64,000 bases of DNA, taken from assembly GCA_937944855.1 (NCBI GenBank), contig CALFAY010000001.1, forward strand, positions 1-64,000, read 5' to 3'. Numbering within the stretch: the stretch's first letter is position 1; each line of letters begins with the position of its first letter. Below the pieces are notes generated by a model that searched no databases, had not been told where the DNA came from, and saw nothing but the letters and a program-made list of their open reading frames with translations. The position numbers and the translations under genes are program-made. Shown one piece after another: positions 34,530 through 42,997 of the stretch. This stretch comes from an uncultured Planctomycetota bacterium. Lineage in GTDB: Bacteria > Planctomycetota > Planctomycetia > Gemmatales > HRBIN36.

Positions 34530-35786
34530 TTACCGGGGCTGATCGGCTTCCGCTTCCATGCAGGCCATAATCAAAGCCTGCTCCATCTCCCAGGGTTTGA
34601 AGCCGAACGGGCCTCGGCCGCTCTTGTAAGCGATCCGTCCGAGGCGGTCGAGCACGTACAGACGCGCCGGCATCCCGCTGTACGTCCCGCCTACGCGGTC
34701 GTCGAGCTCGTCCACGACCACCGTCATCCGCGGTTGCAATTTCTTGCAGAATTGCTGGCAGACAGAGACTCGCTCCTCGTAGAGCTTCGGCTGTGCTACA
34801 GCGACGCCCTGGCGTTCGTTGGAAATCATTTTCCAGCCGTCCTCAGGATGCGCTTCGCGGACGTAGATCATCAGAAAATCCGCGTGTTCCCGGTGCCGTT
34901 CGTAAACGGCCTCGACTTCGGGATACAGACTCCGGAACGGACCACAGGTGAAGTTGCCGAAGCAGAGCACCAGCGGCCGGTCCTTGCGATAACTGGACAG
35001 CGTAATACTTCGGGAGCCGTCCGGGGTGCGCAGGGTAAAGTCCGGGGCTGGTTCGCCCAGGGCTGGTCCCGGATTCATCGCCCCGATTTCCTGGGCATAC
35101 AAACCGCGGACCAGCACCGGCACCGAGGGCGCATCGCCGGGTTCGAGGCTGGATCTTCCGCGAGGGATCAAAGCGGCCCGCAGATCGGCGACGCGAATTC
35201 CTCCCTCTTTATTCCTTGCAATCCGCTGATAGAACTCCTGCCACTCTTCCGGGCTGATCAGGCCGTCGCCGTCCCGGTCCAGCCGCCGTGCCCAGCGCTG
35301 CACGAATTGCCACTGAATGACATAAGGCTGTCGCTCTGACCAGTCCAAATCCTCGGCTTTGATTTTGCCGTCGCCGTTGCGGTCCAGGTGGTCGAAGAAC
35401 GCTTTCTTGCTTTTGAACTGATCGGCGGTGATTTCAGCCGTGTCAGCAGGCAATCGGTGACAATTCAGCAGCCAAGCCCAGTCAAAACGGCTCTGGGCTG
35501 GGCCGAACCAGCCGTCGTTCCCCATCAGCCGGGAACCGCGTAGGATGGCAATGAGCATCCGCACCGCTTCAGGCCGCGGCTCGGGATACTGCTGAGCGAG
35601 CCACTCGGCAACGCGGGCCGCCTCGGCTGGGTCGCTCAATCGTTCCGGGGTGACACCCTCCGGCCAGCGGGGAGCGTGAGGGTGCTGAAGGTTCGGCAAG
35701 GGAGGCTCCTCTGCCCGACCAGGCGAGGGGCCGACCGTCAGCCAAACGGCCGTGCAGGTAAGTACCAGTTGCCAAGTCCGCATCAT
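34530..35786 (-). CDS. Secreted EF-hand protein with iodothyronine-deiodinase/thioredoxin-like domain
   Basis: A 418-residue exported protein: signal peptide (MMRTWQLVLTCTAVWLTVGP), then two EF-hands, FFDHLDRNGDGKIKAEDLDW (about residues 131-150) and ARRLDRDGDGLISPEEWQEF (about 167-186), with complete Ca2+-binding loops. The C-terminal half is a thioredoxin fold: PALGEPAPDFTLRTPDG, LCFGNFTCGPFRSLYPEVEA near residue 285, and ADFLMIYVREAHPEDGWKM. The last two match type deiodinases (FRAKLDEF; DFLVIYIEEAHASDGW), with Cys in place of the selenocysteine. GGAG lies 7 bases before the ATG. It follows the CMD-type gene by 24 bp. An antioxidant or redox role is more likely than hormone deiodination. 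Confidence 0.88.
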   Translation of the reverse strand: MMRTWQLVLTCTAVWLTVGPSPGRAEEPPLPNLQHPHAPRWPEGVTPERLSDPAEAARVAEWLAQQYPEPRPEAVRMLIAILRGSRLMGNDGWFGPAQSRFDWAWLLNCHRLPADTAEITADQFKSKKAFFDHLDRNGDGKIKAEDLDWSERQPYVIQWQFVQRWARRLDRDGDGLISPEEWQEFYQRIARNKEGGIRVADLRAALIPRGRSSLEPGDAPSVPVLVRGLYAQEIGAMNPGPALGEPAPDFTLRTPDGSRSITLSSYRKDRPLVLCFGNFTCGPFRSLYPEVEAVYERHREHADFLMIYVREAHPEDGWKMISNERQGVAVAQPKLYEERVSVCQQFCKKLQPRMTVVVDELDDRVGGTYSGMPARLYVLDRLGRIAYKSGRGPFGFKPWEMEQALIMACMEAEADQPR

Positions 35787-35810
35787 AATTCCACTCCAGA
35801 TGTATGAGTC

Positions 35811-36380
35811 CTAATCGGCCATGGGCGGCGTTGGTCCCTCCCGGAACCGGCTGCCGTAGCCTTTCGTCGCAATCCGCTCCCCGATCGCTTCGTAAACCGC
35901 CGGGTCTTCCGGCGTCCAAGTAGCCAAGCCATCCACGTAGCGGTTGAACATGCAGAACATGGCGGCGATGAGCACGGTATCGTGCAGAGCCTTGTCGTCG
36001 GCACCCGCGGCACGAGCACGGGCAATGTCCGCCGGGGTGACCAACCGGCCGTCCCGACGCACCTTGTCCGCTATGACCAGCAACGCCTTCATCTTCTCAC
36101 TGATGGGGGCAGACTCCGGATCGGCCAGGACCTGAGCAACGATGTCACTCTTTGGGCCGAGCAACCGTCGCGCCACTGCCGCATGGGAATTTGTGCAGAA
36201 CCTACACTCATTGCCGGACGAAACGTAGGTGGCGATCAGCTCTCGTTCGGCCCGGGTCAATGAAGACGGTCCGCACATGACCGCCTGCCCCAGGGCATTG
36301 AGGGGTTTCTCGGATTCGCGGAACGCCACCATCAGACTGATGATGCCAGGCTCCCCTTCCGGCAGCTCGATGTGCGGCAT
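35811..36380 (-). CDS. Carboxymuconolactone decarboxylase-like (AhpD-type) protein
   Basis: A 189-residue protein of the AhpD/CMD superfamily. The redox motif region is ATYVSSGNECRFCTNSHAAV, with CxxC and the downstream His typical of AhpD-like peroxidase-related enzymes. Helical segments before and after fit the all-helical fold, and DTVLIAAMFCMFNRYVDGLA is another common block. It is the first gene of a pair with the EF-hand/thioredoxin-like protein 24 bp downstream; a shared role in peroxide defence or thiol redox is a reasonable inference. Confidence 0.9.
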   Translation of the reverse strand: MPHIELPEGEPGIISLMVAFRESEKPLNALGQAVMCGPSSLTRAERELIATYVSSGNECRFCTNSHAAVARRLLGPKSDIVAQVLADPESAPISEKMKALLVIADKVRRDGRLVTPADIARARAAGADDKALHDTVLIAAMFCMFNRYVDGLATWTPEDPAVYEAIGERIATKGYGSRFREGPTPPMAD

Positions 36381-36595
36381 GACAGACGTTTTCCTCCCAG
36401 ATCTGCTCAGCGGACCCGCGTTCGCCCCAGCAAAGGCTTCTTCCCACGCCCCGGCACCCGGGACGTACTGACGCTACACTTCGCAAGGTCGTCTGTACAG
36501 GGCAAACTTCCAGTTTCGTCGCACCCTCGGCGAATCCCATCCAGAGTCGCTGGTGGCTTCCCGCGATCTGCATTAAAGGCTAGATTTGGCGGGCT

Positions 36596-36628
36596 TATAA
36601 TGTATGATAGTTATCGCTATGCATAGCG
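36596..36628 (+). promoter_or_regulatory. Candidate promoter -10 box and operator palindrome
   Basis: TATAAT at 36596-36601 is followed by a perfect 14-bp palindrome CGCTATGCATAGCG at 36615-36628. Both lie upstream of the GAGG-preceded ATG at 36654. A -35 box is not clear (TTAAAG at 36573 is the best). The palindrome would overlap the early transcribed region, a common place for a repressor. Confidence 0.4.
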
Positions 36629-36653
36629 CCATTATTATGACGAGGTGCGTTGG

Positions 36654-37149
36654 ATGCCTGCCGATCACTGGGTGCAGTATCATAATCCTGATGTCATGGG
36701 CTGCGGAATCGAGGAATGCTGCGCCCCTCCGCCCATGCCCAAGCGCTCTAAAAGCCGCAAATCAAAACCACCGCCACCTCCTCCAGTGCAAGTTTACAGT
36801 CTGCTAACCAACAAGTATTTTGGTTTAACTGATCCGCGCGGCGATGTGGCATGGGTCGTCGGGTTGACGAATGCACCCGACAGCCCTGTGTGCCCTCGGC
36901 TGGCGGTTCGTCATCGAAGACATTCGGGCTTCGGGCATTCCGGACCTGCAGTACGAGTTGCTCGGCACGGAGGGGGGCGTGTGCTTCCCGGTCCTGCCGA
37001 TCTCGGATCGCCCCTGGTTTCGCATCCTTCAGGGTCTGACAGGCAATTTTGAATTCGGATTCACACGCATCAGGCACCGTCAGGTTATTCGCGGGCTTTG
37101 CGAGGCCGCTGCTGAGGCCGGCTGTCCCCTGCCTCGGGATCTTTTATGA
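36654..37149 (+). pseudogene. Small gene of unknown function, frameshifted
   Basis: The ATG at 36654 has GAGGTG about 7 bases upstream. The first frame reads MPADHWVQYHNPDVMGCGIE, a poly-Pro segment, then VQVYSLLTNKYFGLTDPRGD and VAWVVGLTNAPDSP, after which it becomes Arg/His-rich and unlike a protein. From about 36880 the neighbouring frame takes over with LCALGWRFVIEDIRASGIPD, LQYELLGTEG, RPWFRILQGLTGNFEFGF and ends in RDLL. The two halves fit one protein of about 160 residues if a single-base change near 36885-36893 is assumed. I do not know a function; the beginning with WVQYHN and the end with WFR..GNF look like one conserved domain. A sequencing error is possible. Confidence 0.6.
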
Positions 37150-37238
37150 CCAACATCTCTTTTGCCTAGCAAAAGGGCTTGCCCTGTATAAGGCGTTATG
37201 GTTTATGTAGTTTATGCTAATCGCATCGCGGTTTAAAG

Positions 37239-39170
37239 TTACAAAGATTTTGTCCTTTGGGTTCTGGTTAGCTCGAACTCGACCCAGCGAGTTTGCACGT
37301 TGCGGCCCGTCGGCACCGTCCACTGATCCCGTGCTCCCTGGACCACGTGGCTGTGGGTGTGGTCGCCGGTGTCGTCCGTCCAGGCGAAGGTGACCCGCAC
37401 CGGGTCCGGCGGGCCAGTCTCGTACACCAAGTGGGCCTGAACCCGGGCATACGCCTTGCCCCTGCTGTTGCGGAAGCGGACCTGCACCGACCGCGTGTCG
37501 CGGGCCACGTCAACGTTTCCCCAGCAGAAGCTCTGACTCCAGAAGTCAGGCGGCTCGTCGCCCTGGCGATTGATCCGCCAGTCCTTGACGAGCGGCTCCC
37601 AGGTCTGGCCCCCGTCGCGGGACAGGTCGATTTGGTAAAGCACGTTCGGGTCGGGCGGCGACCCTGAGCGGACATGGGCAGCGGCGTACACCTGGCGGAT
37701 TGGCTCGCCGCGGGGTGTGGCCAATTCCAGCGTGACGGTCGGCGAGTCGATCTTGCCGGCGACGACGTGGGCCAGGGCCTGTGGGAGGTTCGGCCCGGCG
37801 TTCACCTGAGCGTGCCGGCCCGCCTCGTAGGTCACTCGGCTGCCGTTATCCGTCAGCCGCGGCAGCACCGAACCGTTGCACTGACACACGGTCGTGATCA
37901 CCAACCCGGAGCCGACCAACTGCTTCGCCGGCCGGTGCAGCCGCAGCCAATACTGCTGGTGCCCCTTGACCGCGTCGGTCAGGTCGAGCGTGTTGCCGGT
38001 CATGGTTGCTTTGGTCCACGACCGGCCGCGATCCACGGAAACGGAAACCTTACCCACGGGCTGACCCCGCAGCACCAGGCCGTTGCGAGCACCGGAGTCA
38101 TAAATGCCCCAGGGCTTGTCGTTGGCCGGGGTGGCGGCGATGACGAACGGCGTGGCGAACTCCAGCGTCACCTGGGAACCGTCTTCGAAGACGACGGCCT
38201 CGCGGTAATCGCCGGTGAAATCCGGCTTGTAAGTGTATACGGCATTGGCGTAGCGGGCTTGGCCATCAATGTGCGGTGTGCCAGTTGTGGAGCGGTACAT
38301 CTTTTCCGGCTGGTTGACCCAGGTGCGAGACCGCTCAGGGCCGGGGATGCCAGCGGTGTTGTAGTTGCGGCCCCAGAAGACGAACGTCTTGCCGTCATCG
38401 AGGCCGGGTTGCAGATAGCGACGAAGGGTTTCGCCGCGGCGGAGGTGCACCATCGGAGGAGGCCCGGCGTAGCCGCTAAGGTACTCAGCAACGGCGTAGC
38501 GGGAGAAGCTGGAGGCGTCGCCGGCGTACAGACCGCAGGGGAGCCAGCCACGCTGCCGCTCCGGCTTGAAATTGCGGTCGGTGAGTTGCTTCCAGTTCGG
38601 GGCGATCTCGGCCAGGCCCATCAGCCGTTTGCCGTCTGGCGTGAAGACGACGGTGGACAAGTCATGGTCGAGCAAGACCCAGCGGCCGCTGCCGTATTCG
38701 CTCCCGGTCAGGAACACTTCAAAGGAGTTATGCCCGGCTGTGCCGACGGTGCGGCCGCGACCATGTCCCAGGAGCACTTCCATTTCGGCCACCCACTGGG
38801 CGTGCGTCGTGCCGCACAAGGCAAAGCCGTGGGCGAACAGCCCGGTCCAGTATTCGCGAAATTTGTTGTCCGGACCCTTGCCGCAGCCCTGACCCCACAG
38901 GTCATGGCCGCCCTCCTCGCCGTGCCAGTAGTGGGTGTTCCGCCACAGCCAGGAGGCCAGCACCTTGTCCTCCTCGGTGGCCACTGGCCGGCCCGTGACC
39001 CGCTGATACAGATCGGCCTGCGTGGCGAACAGCCGCTCGAACGTCGAGCAGGCCAGCTCGCCAGGGTACCAGGGATGGTCGGTGCGGACCTGCGGGTCGC
39101 CGACGTCGGCCTGAATCATCGGAGCTGCGAGCAAGATGGCTGCAGCCAGCAGAATGAAACGGGGCAGCAT
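37239..39170 (-). CDS. Secreted protein with transglutaminase-like core
   Basis: A 643-residue exported protein with signal peptide MLPRFILLAAAILLAAPMIQ. A transglutaminase-like triad can be read near residues 115-170: Cys in FALCGTTHAQWVAEMEVLLG, His in TVGTAGHNSFEVFLTG and Asp in RWVLLDHDLSTVVF. The remainder is beta-rich, including sialidase-like repeats (VSVSVDRGRSWTKATM; YQIDLSRDGGQTWEPLVKDW). AGAGG lies 6 bases before the ATG. Activity is not certain; planctomycetes have several exported proteins of this type. It stands alone, converging with the frameshifted gene at 36.6-37.1 kb. Confidence 0.75.
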   Translation of the reverse strand: MLPRFILLAAAILLAAPMIQADVGDPQVRTDHPWYPGELACSTFERLFATQADLYQRVTGRPVATEEDKVLASWLWRNTHYWHGEEGGHDLWGQGCGKGPDNKFREYWTGLFAHGFALCGTTHAQWVAEMEVLLGHGRGRTVGTAGHNSFEVFLTGSEYGSGRWVLLDHDLSTVVFTPDGKRLMGLAEIAPNWKQLTDRNFKPERQRGWLPCGLYAGDASSFSRYAVAEYLSGYAGPPPMVHLRRGETLRRYLQPGLDDGKTFVFWGRNYNTAGIPGPERSRTWVNQPEKMYRSTTGTPHIDGQARYANAVYTYKPDFTGDYREAVVFEDGSQVTLEFATPFVIAATPANDKPWGIYDSGARNGLVLRGQPVGKVSVSVDRGRSWTKATMTGNTLDLTDAVKGHQQYWLRLHRPAKQLVGSGLVITTVCQCNGSVLPRLTDNGSRVTYEAGRHAQVNAGPNLPQALAHVVAGKIDSPTVTLELATPRGEPIRQVYAAAHVRSGSPPDPNVLYQIDLSRDGGQTWEPLVKDWRINRQGDEPPDFWSQSFCWGNVDVARDTRSVQVRFRNSRGKAYARVQAHLVYETGPPDPVRVTFAWTDDTGDHTHSHVVQGARDQWTVPTGRNVQTRWVEFELTRTQRTKSL

Positions 39171-39460
39171 AAAGGAACCTCTGTCAGGTCTTGCTCATCT
39201 GGAAGGCGACTAAACCATCGCCATTAGCATAAAGCGGATAAAGCCCTCTGTCCACAGATTAAATACCCTTGGCACGCGAGCCAACATATCAGTTATCGGG
39301 TATCTGCTGTCGCTCTCCAGCGATTTACTCTCCTTCAGCGTTTGCGTTGCTTTGGGGCCAGCGGGTGGGTAACACTGTTGGAATAATTGCTTTTCCCTCG
39401 CCCCGTCCCCTCGCGCACTGTGAGAGGGAATAAAGTCAACGGTAATATCACACTTCCTCG

Positions 39461-39548
39461 CCGCGATTGCCAATGCCCCTCCGCGATTGCCATTCCGAGC
39501 CGCGACCGCGAGGGAGCGGTCTTCCCCGCTCGGTTGCCGTCGCGGCTC
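39461..39548. repeat. Direct repeats plus GC-rich palindromic repeat
   Basis: Two identical 12-mers CCGCGATTGCCA separated by 8 bases are followed by a hairpin whose outer arms (10 bp) are GAGCCGCGAC and GTCGCGGCTC, with an inner pair GAGCGG (39514-39519) and CCGCTC (39527-39532). The segment GCGACCGCGAGGGAGCGG resembles palindromic elements that recur in planctomycete genomes; that recollection was not checked here. Confidence 0.6.
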
Positions 39549-39606
39549 TGAAGCCAACGAAAGACAGCCACGCCAACCCCGGGTGGGTCGCCGTGTTTGC
39601 AACGTA

Positions 39607-39659
39607 GAAAAAATTTTCAAATTTTTTCCTTGACAACCCGTAGTTACCGGAAGTAATCT
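39607..39659 (+). promoter_or_regulatory. A/T palindrome joined to a candidate sigma-70 promoter
   Basis: GAAAAAATTT (39607-39616) and AAATTTTTTC (39619-39628) form a perfect inverted repeat with a 2-base centre. Immediately after come TTGACA (39630-39635), 18 bases and TAATCT (39654-39659), a possible -35 and -10. The next gene on this strand starts at 39940. The -10 match is only partial. Confidence 0.4.
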
Positions 39660-39939
39660 CACGGGCAGTTCTGAAATCACCTCATCACTTGTTCGGCGGG
39701 AAGGTCCAGCGATGGCCGCCGAGATGCGAATGACGGAACCCGACGCCCGGCTCACAGCCGACCGGGCTTCCGATGCGCGCAACGGGGGGGCGCAACTTCC
39801 ACGCCGTCTTACTTGCTTTGCCTGAAAATAGCAAATTGACGCTTTGTTCCCCGTATCGAACGCAATCCCGGCCATCGCTTAAGTTGGGATAGCGCGTAAA
39901 CGGCACGAAGTGTCCTTATATAACTTGCAGAGTCTTCAA

Positions 39940-41118
39940 ATGCTCTTGCATCAACTAATCCGCCGAACGCAATCCTGGGTCGGGCTGATCGCGCTCGTTT
40001 TGACCTTCGGCTGACTGCCCTCGCTTGCATTGTCCTCCGATAAAAAGCCCTGTGACTGCGACTTGCTCCAAGCGTGCCTTGAGGGCTACTTGGCCAACCG
40101 GGAGGCGTTTGAGAACCTGGAATGCGAGTTCCTGGTTAAGGTTGGCCGTAGTCCGAATCAGCAGAAAGCGCTTGAAGGAGTTTTTTCGACAGAACCTTTA
40201 GTAACTTTTTGCCGCTGGGTTGTGGACAAGTACAAAGTCCTGTTCATCGAACGTGCCGATCCCGCGATTGTTGAGCAGGCCAGGGCCAAGGCCGAGAAAG
40301 AGCAAGCTGCCGACAAGACAGGAAACGTAAGTTTCACGGCTCCCGCAGCGTCCTGGGGAAATCTGGCTGACAAGGACCTCCGCTTGTCCTTTGGTTATGA
40401 TTTCCGTTTCGGCATGATTCACCGACCCAGACCTGGCCGGCCTTCCGATGGTGTCAGGGTAAGTCCCTTTTGTCTTGGGACCATGGCCATGGACGATACG
40501 GCGGGAATCGCACGGCACTTAAAGGCCATTCTCACCGGGGTCACCGACTGCAACAAGTGCGAGCAGATCTCACACGAGGGGAAGGATTACATTCTCATTG
40601 ACAGCACAAAAACCGGAGCTTCTCCTCCCTGCCGGATAGTGCACTGGCTCAGTCCAGAAAAAGGCTTTCTTCCTATATATGTAGAGGAACGCTACATCGG
40701 AATGGATTTGGTGATTCGGAGCTTCTGGCCGGACATCCAGAAAGTGTCCCGGGACCGTTGGTTTCCCTTTCGTGGAGTAGTGGTTGATGAACAATCTGAC
40801 CAACCCGAGGTTAGGCTACAGGAAGTCGTGGTGACCCGTCTGGAAGTCGACAAGCGTCCTCCGAGAGAAGCATTTTTTCTGGATTTACCGGTGGGCGGCA
40901 GGATTACCGAGGTCGATCACGATGGCTCGTTTACATTAAAAGAGGCGAGGCGCGTCTATTCGGAGGATTTGCCAGGGATCTACGATCATTGCATGGCAAT
41001 AGCGGCCTTAAGAGCGGCGCTCCAGAATCAGGGTGGCTTTCCTGGGTATGCCAGCGTCGCGCTGGTACTCTGCGGAATCTCCCTCCTCGCTTTGGGGATC
41101 TGGAAGGTTCGGAGCTAG
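39940..41118 (+). pseudogene. Exported membrane-anchored protein of unknown function with opal codon in signal peptide
   Basis: From ATG 39940 the frame reads MLLHQLIRRTQSWVGLIALV LTFG in effect a signal peptide, then TGA at 40012-40014, then LPSLALSSDKKPCDC and an open 362-residue body to 41118. The body has Cys pairs (CDCDLLQAC, CNKC), a segment WFPFRGVVVDEQ and a single C-terminal membrane helix (ASVALVLCGISLLALGIWKV) with a short basic tail. So it would be an exported protein anchored by its C-terminus. The signal peptide is split by the stop; initiation at the TTG at 40030 would remove it. It is therefore likely inactivated by a point mutation, or read through. No family recognised. Confidence 0.65.
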
Positions 41119-41240
41119 TTCCGCCGTAAAGCCTAGGCCACTGGCAATTAGACTCACGGGACAAAAGTCCTCTGGGCGGATAAGGTCCTGTCTGCCCTAC
41201 TACTTGCCATACTCTTCGGCCCACTCATGGAAGAGAACTC

Positions 41241-41864
41241 ATGGCCCGGCAACTGCTTACGGACGGCCTGTGGAACGCCATCAAGTGGTTCAAGGGGTTT
41301 TTTCCCTAGCGGCCGCGTTCGCCGCGTGGCGGCCGACGAACGATTGACAAGTGCTTACGCATGACGGTGGTCCCCCTCGCGCTCAATACCGGCATCGCCG
41401 GGGCCGACCTGCCGCGGTAGATGGGCTGCTCGTACAAGACTTGCCTGCGACGGCTCAAGGAATGGACCGCAGCCGGGGTGTGGTAACAGGTCAATTTGTG
41501 CCTATTGTCGGGCCTGTGACTTGCGGGGCAGTCAGATGGTGCAATTGATAGGGATGAAGTTTCCCCGGGGGTCAGGCTCCGGGGTCGGCCTTTGGAGCGG
41601 CCGCGGCGATTGACGGCGGACAAGGGGTATGAAAGTGCGGCGGTGAGGCACCTACTGGGGTGGTTGGGGGTGGAGCCGCGGATTGCCCGGCGTGGGGAGG
41701 AGGGATTTGGAGCGGGGCGATGGTCGATAGAGCGGACGTTGAGTTGGTTGAAGCAGTCTCGGTCATTGGGATTGCGTTGTGATTGGGACCGCACGATGGC
41801 GAATTACGAGGCGTTGTGATATATGGCGATTATCCTGATTGCTTGGCGCTTTGTGGTTATGTAG
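41241..41864 (+). pseudogene. IS5-type transposase relic with several in-frame stops
   Basis: A single frame from ATG 41241 reads like a short IS5-family DDE transposase interrupted by stops. It gives MARQLLTDGLWNAIKWFKGF, then stop, ALNTGIAGADLPR, stop, MGCSYKTCLRRLKEWTAAGV W, stop, and later GRPLERPRRLTADKGYESAA and RRGEEGFGAGRWSIERTLSW. After another stop near the end it finishes YMAIILIAWR. The RW.IERTLSWL and DKGY blocks are typical. Five stops are in frame, and about 60 residues of the middle, with a catalytic Asp, are missing. No terminal inverted repeats were found by eye. It marks an old insertion between the opal-interrupted gene and the methyltransferase. Confidence 0.85.
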
Positions 41865-41922
41865 ATTTTCTGCCGTGGGTCTAAATGCTCTTTAGTTCAC
41901 ATTCTGAAAAGGGATGATGTCT

Positions 41923-42957
41923 ATGACGCTATTGCCCTCGGAGAATCGGCCGTTGCTGATGCCGTCCTCGGTGGCGCCTGCCTGCCCATTTTGCGGCGAC
42001 GACAGACGGGAAAGGATGTTCGATCATGTGCGGGATCGCCTGGGGTATGCTCCCGGGGAATGGTCGTTTGATCGCTGCTTGACCTGCGGCGCGGCGCGGC
42101 TAGTCCCCCAGCCCCGGGTAGAGGACTTGCCCAGCTATTATCCGCCGATCTACAGTTTCACACTTGAGATGGGCCGGGCGACCGCCATCAAACGCTTCCT
42201 AACAAAGCTGGAGTATCTCCTCTTTTTTCTCCCGCAATACACAGCGCAAGTTCGCATCGTTTGTCGGCAGGTAGGACCGCCCCGCGTCGGCGCTCGGCTC
42301 TTGGACCTGGGGTGTGGTCGCGGCTTGCGCCTTGAGGGTTTTCGCAAACAAGGCTATCAGGTCGTTGGATGCGACTTTCAGCCTGATGTCGTGGCTGAAT
42401 TGCGGCAACGGGGCATCGAGGCTGTCGTCAGCGACGTAGATCACTTGACGGATCATTTTCCACCGTCATCGTTTGACCTGATCACCGCTTTCTACCTGCT
42501 CGAGCACGTCCCTAGTGTGTCGCGTACCGTTCAGCAGGCTTATTGCTTGCTTCGTCCGGGCGGCTGGTTTGCTGGGGCCGTGCCGCTCATCGATGGGGCC
42601 CAGGCGCGGTGGTTTGGCCGGCAGTGGGCTCATGTCGGCGAAGCACCGCGCCACTTGACGCTGCCAAGTCACGAGGGTCTGCGACGATTGATGCAAGCGG
42701 CGGGATACGAGCAGATAACCCTGCGGCCAGACGCCGCCTTGAACTGTGCCGGCGTAATCGCCTTATCCCTGATCCCTGAAGCAGCGTCGACCCATGCTTA
42801 TGGCCGCGGCGGCAGTGCGATGCTGCGCCGACTTGCTGGGGCAGTGGTCACGCTGCTGTGTACGCCGCTGGCCTGGGCAGAGAATCATCTTTTGCGCCAG
42901 CCATCACATGGCATCGTCTTCGGGCGAAAGCCAGTGGATCCAAACGCTCGTTCCTGA
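41923..42957 (+). CDS. Class I SAM-dependent methyltransferase with N-terminal zinc ribbon
   Basis: About 344 residues. Two CxxC pairs near the N-terminus (CPFCG and CLTCG) form a zinc-ribbon-like knuckle, common in methyltransferases of glycan and lipid clusters. Motif I is RLLDLGCGRGLRLEGF near residue 125, followed by VVGCDFQPDVVAEL and FDLITAFYLLEHVPS and RPGGWFAGAVPL. A C-terminal hydrophobic segment (MLRRLAGAVVTLLCTPLAW) may contact the membrane. I use ATG 41923, with AAAAGGG at 9 bases. The glycosyltransferase pseudogene follows 40 bp downstream, so this looks like the remains of a surface polysaccharide locus. Confidence 0.9.
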   Translation: MTLLPSENRPLLMPSSVAPACPFCGDDRRERMFDHVRDRLGYAPGEWSFDRCLTCGAARLVPQPRVEDLPSYYPPIYSFTLEMGRATAIKRFLTKLEYLLFFLPQYTAQVRIVCRQVGPPRVGARLLDLGCGRGLRLEGFRKQGYQVVGCDFQPDVVAELRQRGIEAVVSDVDHLTDHFPPSSFDLITAFYLLEHVPSVSRTVQQAYCLLRPGGWFAGAVPLIDGAQARWFGRQWAHVGEAPRHLTLPSHEGLRRLMQAAGYEQITLRPDAALNCAGVIALSLIPEAASTHAYGRGGSAMLRRLAGAVVTLLCTPLAWAENHLLRQPSHGIVFGRKPVDPNARS

Positions 42958-42997
42958 AACTCGCTGGCTTGGGTAGTCGGCTGGTAACGGTCTTTAA

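Larger units (their letters stand above)
39171..39939. other. Gene-free, repeat-bearing stretch
   Basis: About 770 bp with no supported gene. It contains two direct copies of CCGCGATTGCCA (39461-39472 and 39481-39492) and a GC-rich hairpin with outer arms GAGCCGCGAC (39497-39506) and GTCGCGGCTC (39539-39548). An A/T palindrome next to a possible promoter follows at 39607-39659. A frame ATG at 39712, preceded by GGGAAGG, gives only 38 residues and shows no family. The mixture suggests old mobile or repeat DNA. Confidence 0.6.

Noticed and set aside
40012-40014. TGA as selenocysteine codon
   Set aside because: It lies in the hydrophobic part of a signal peptide, where selenocysteine makes no sense, and no SECIS-like stem-loop stands out after it.
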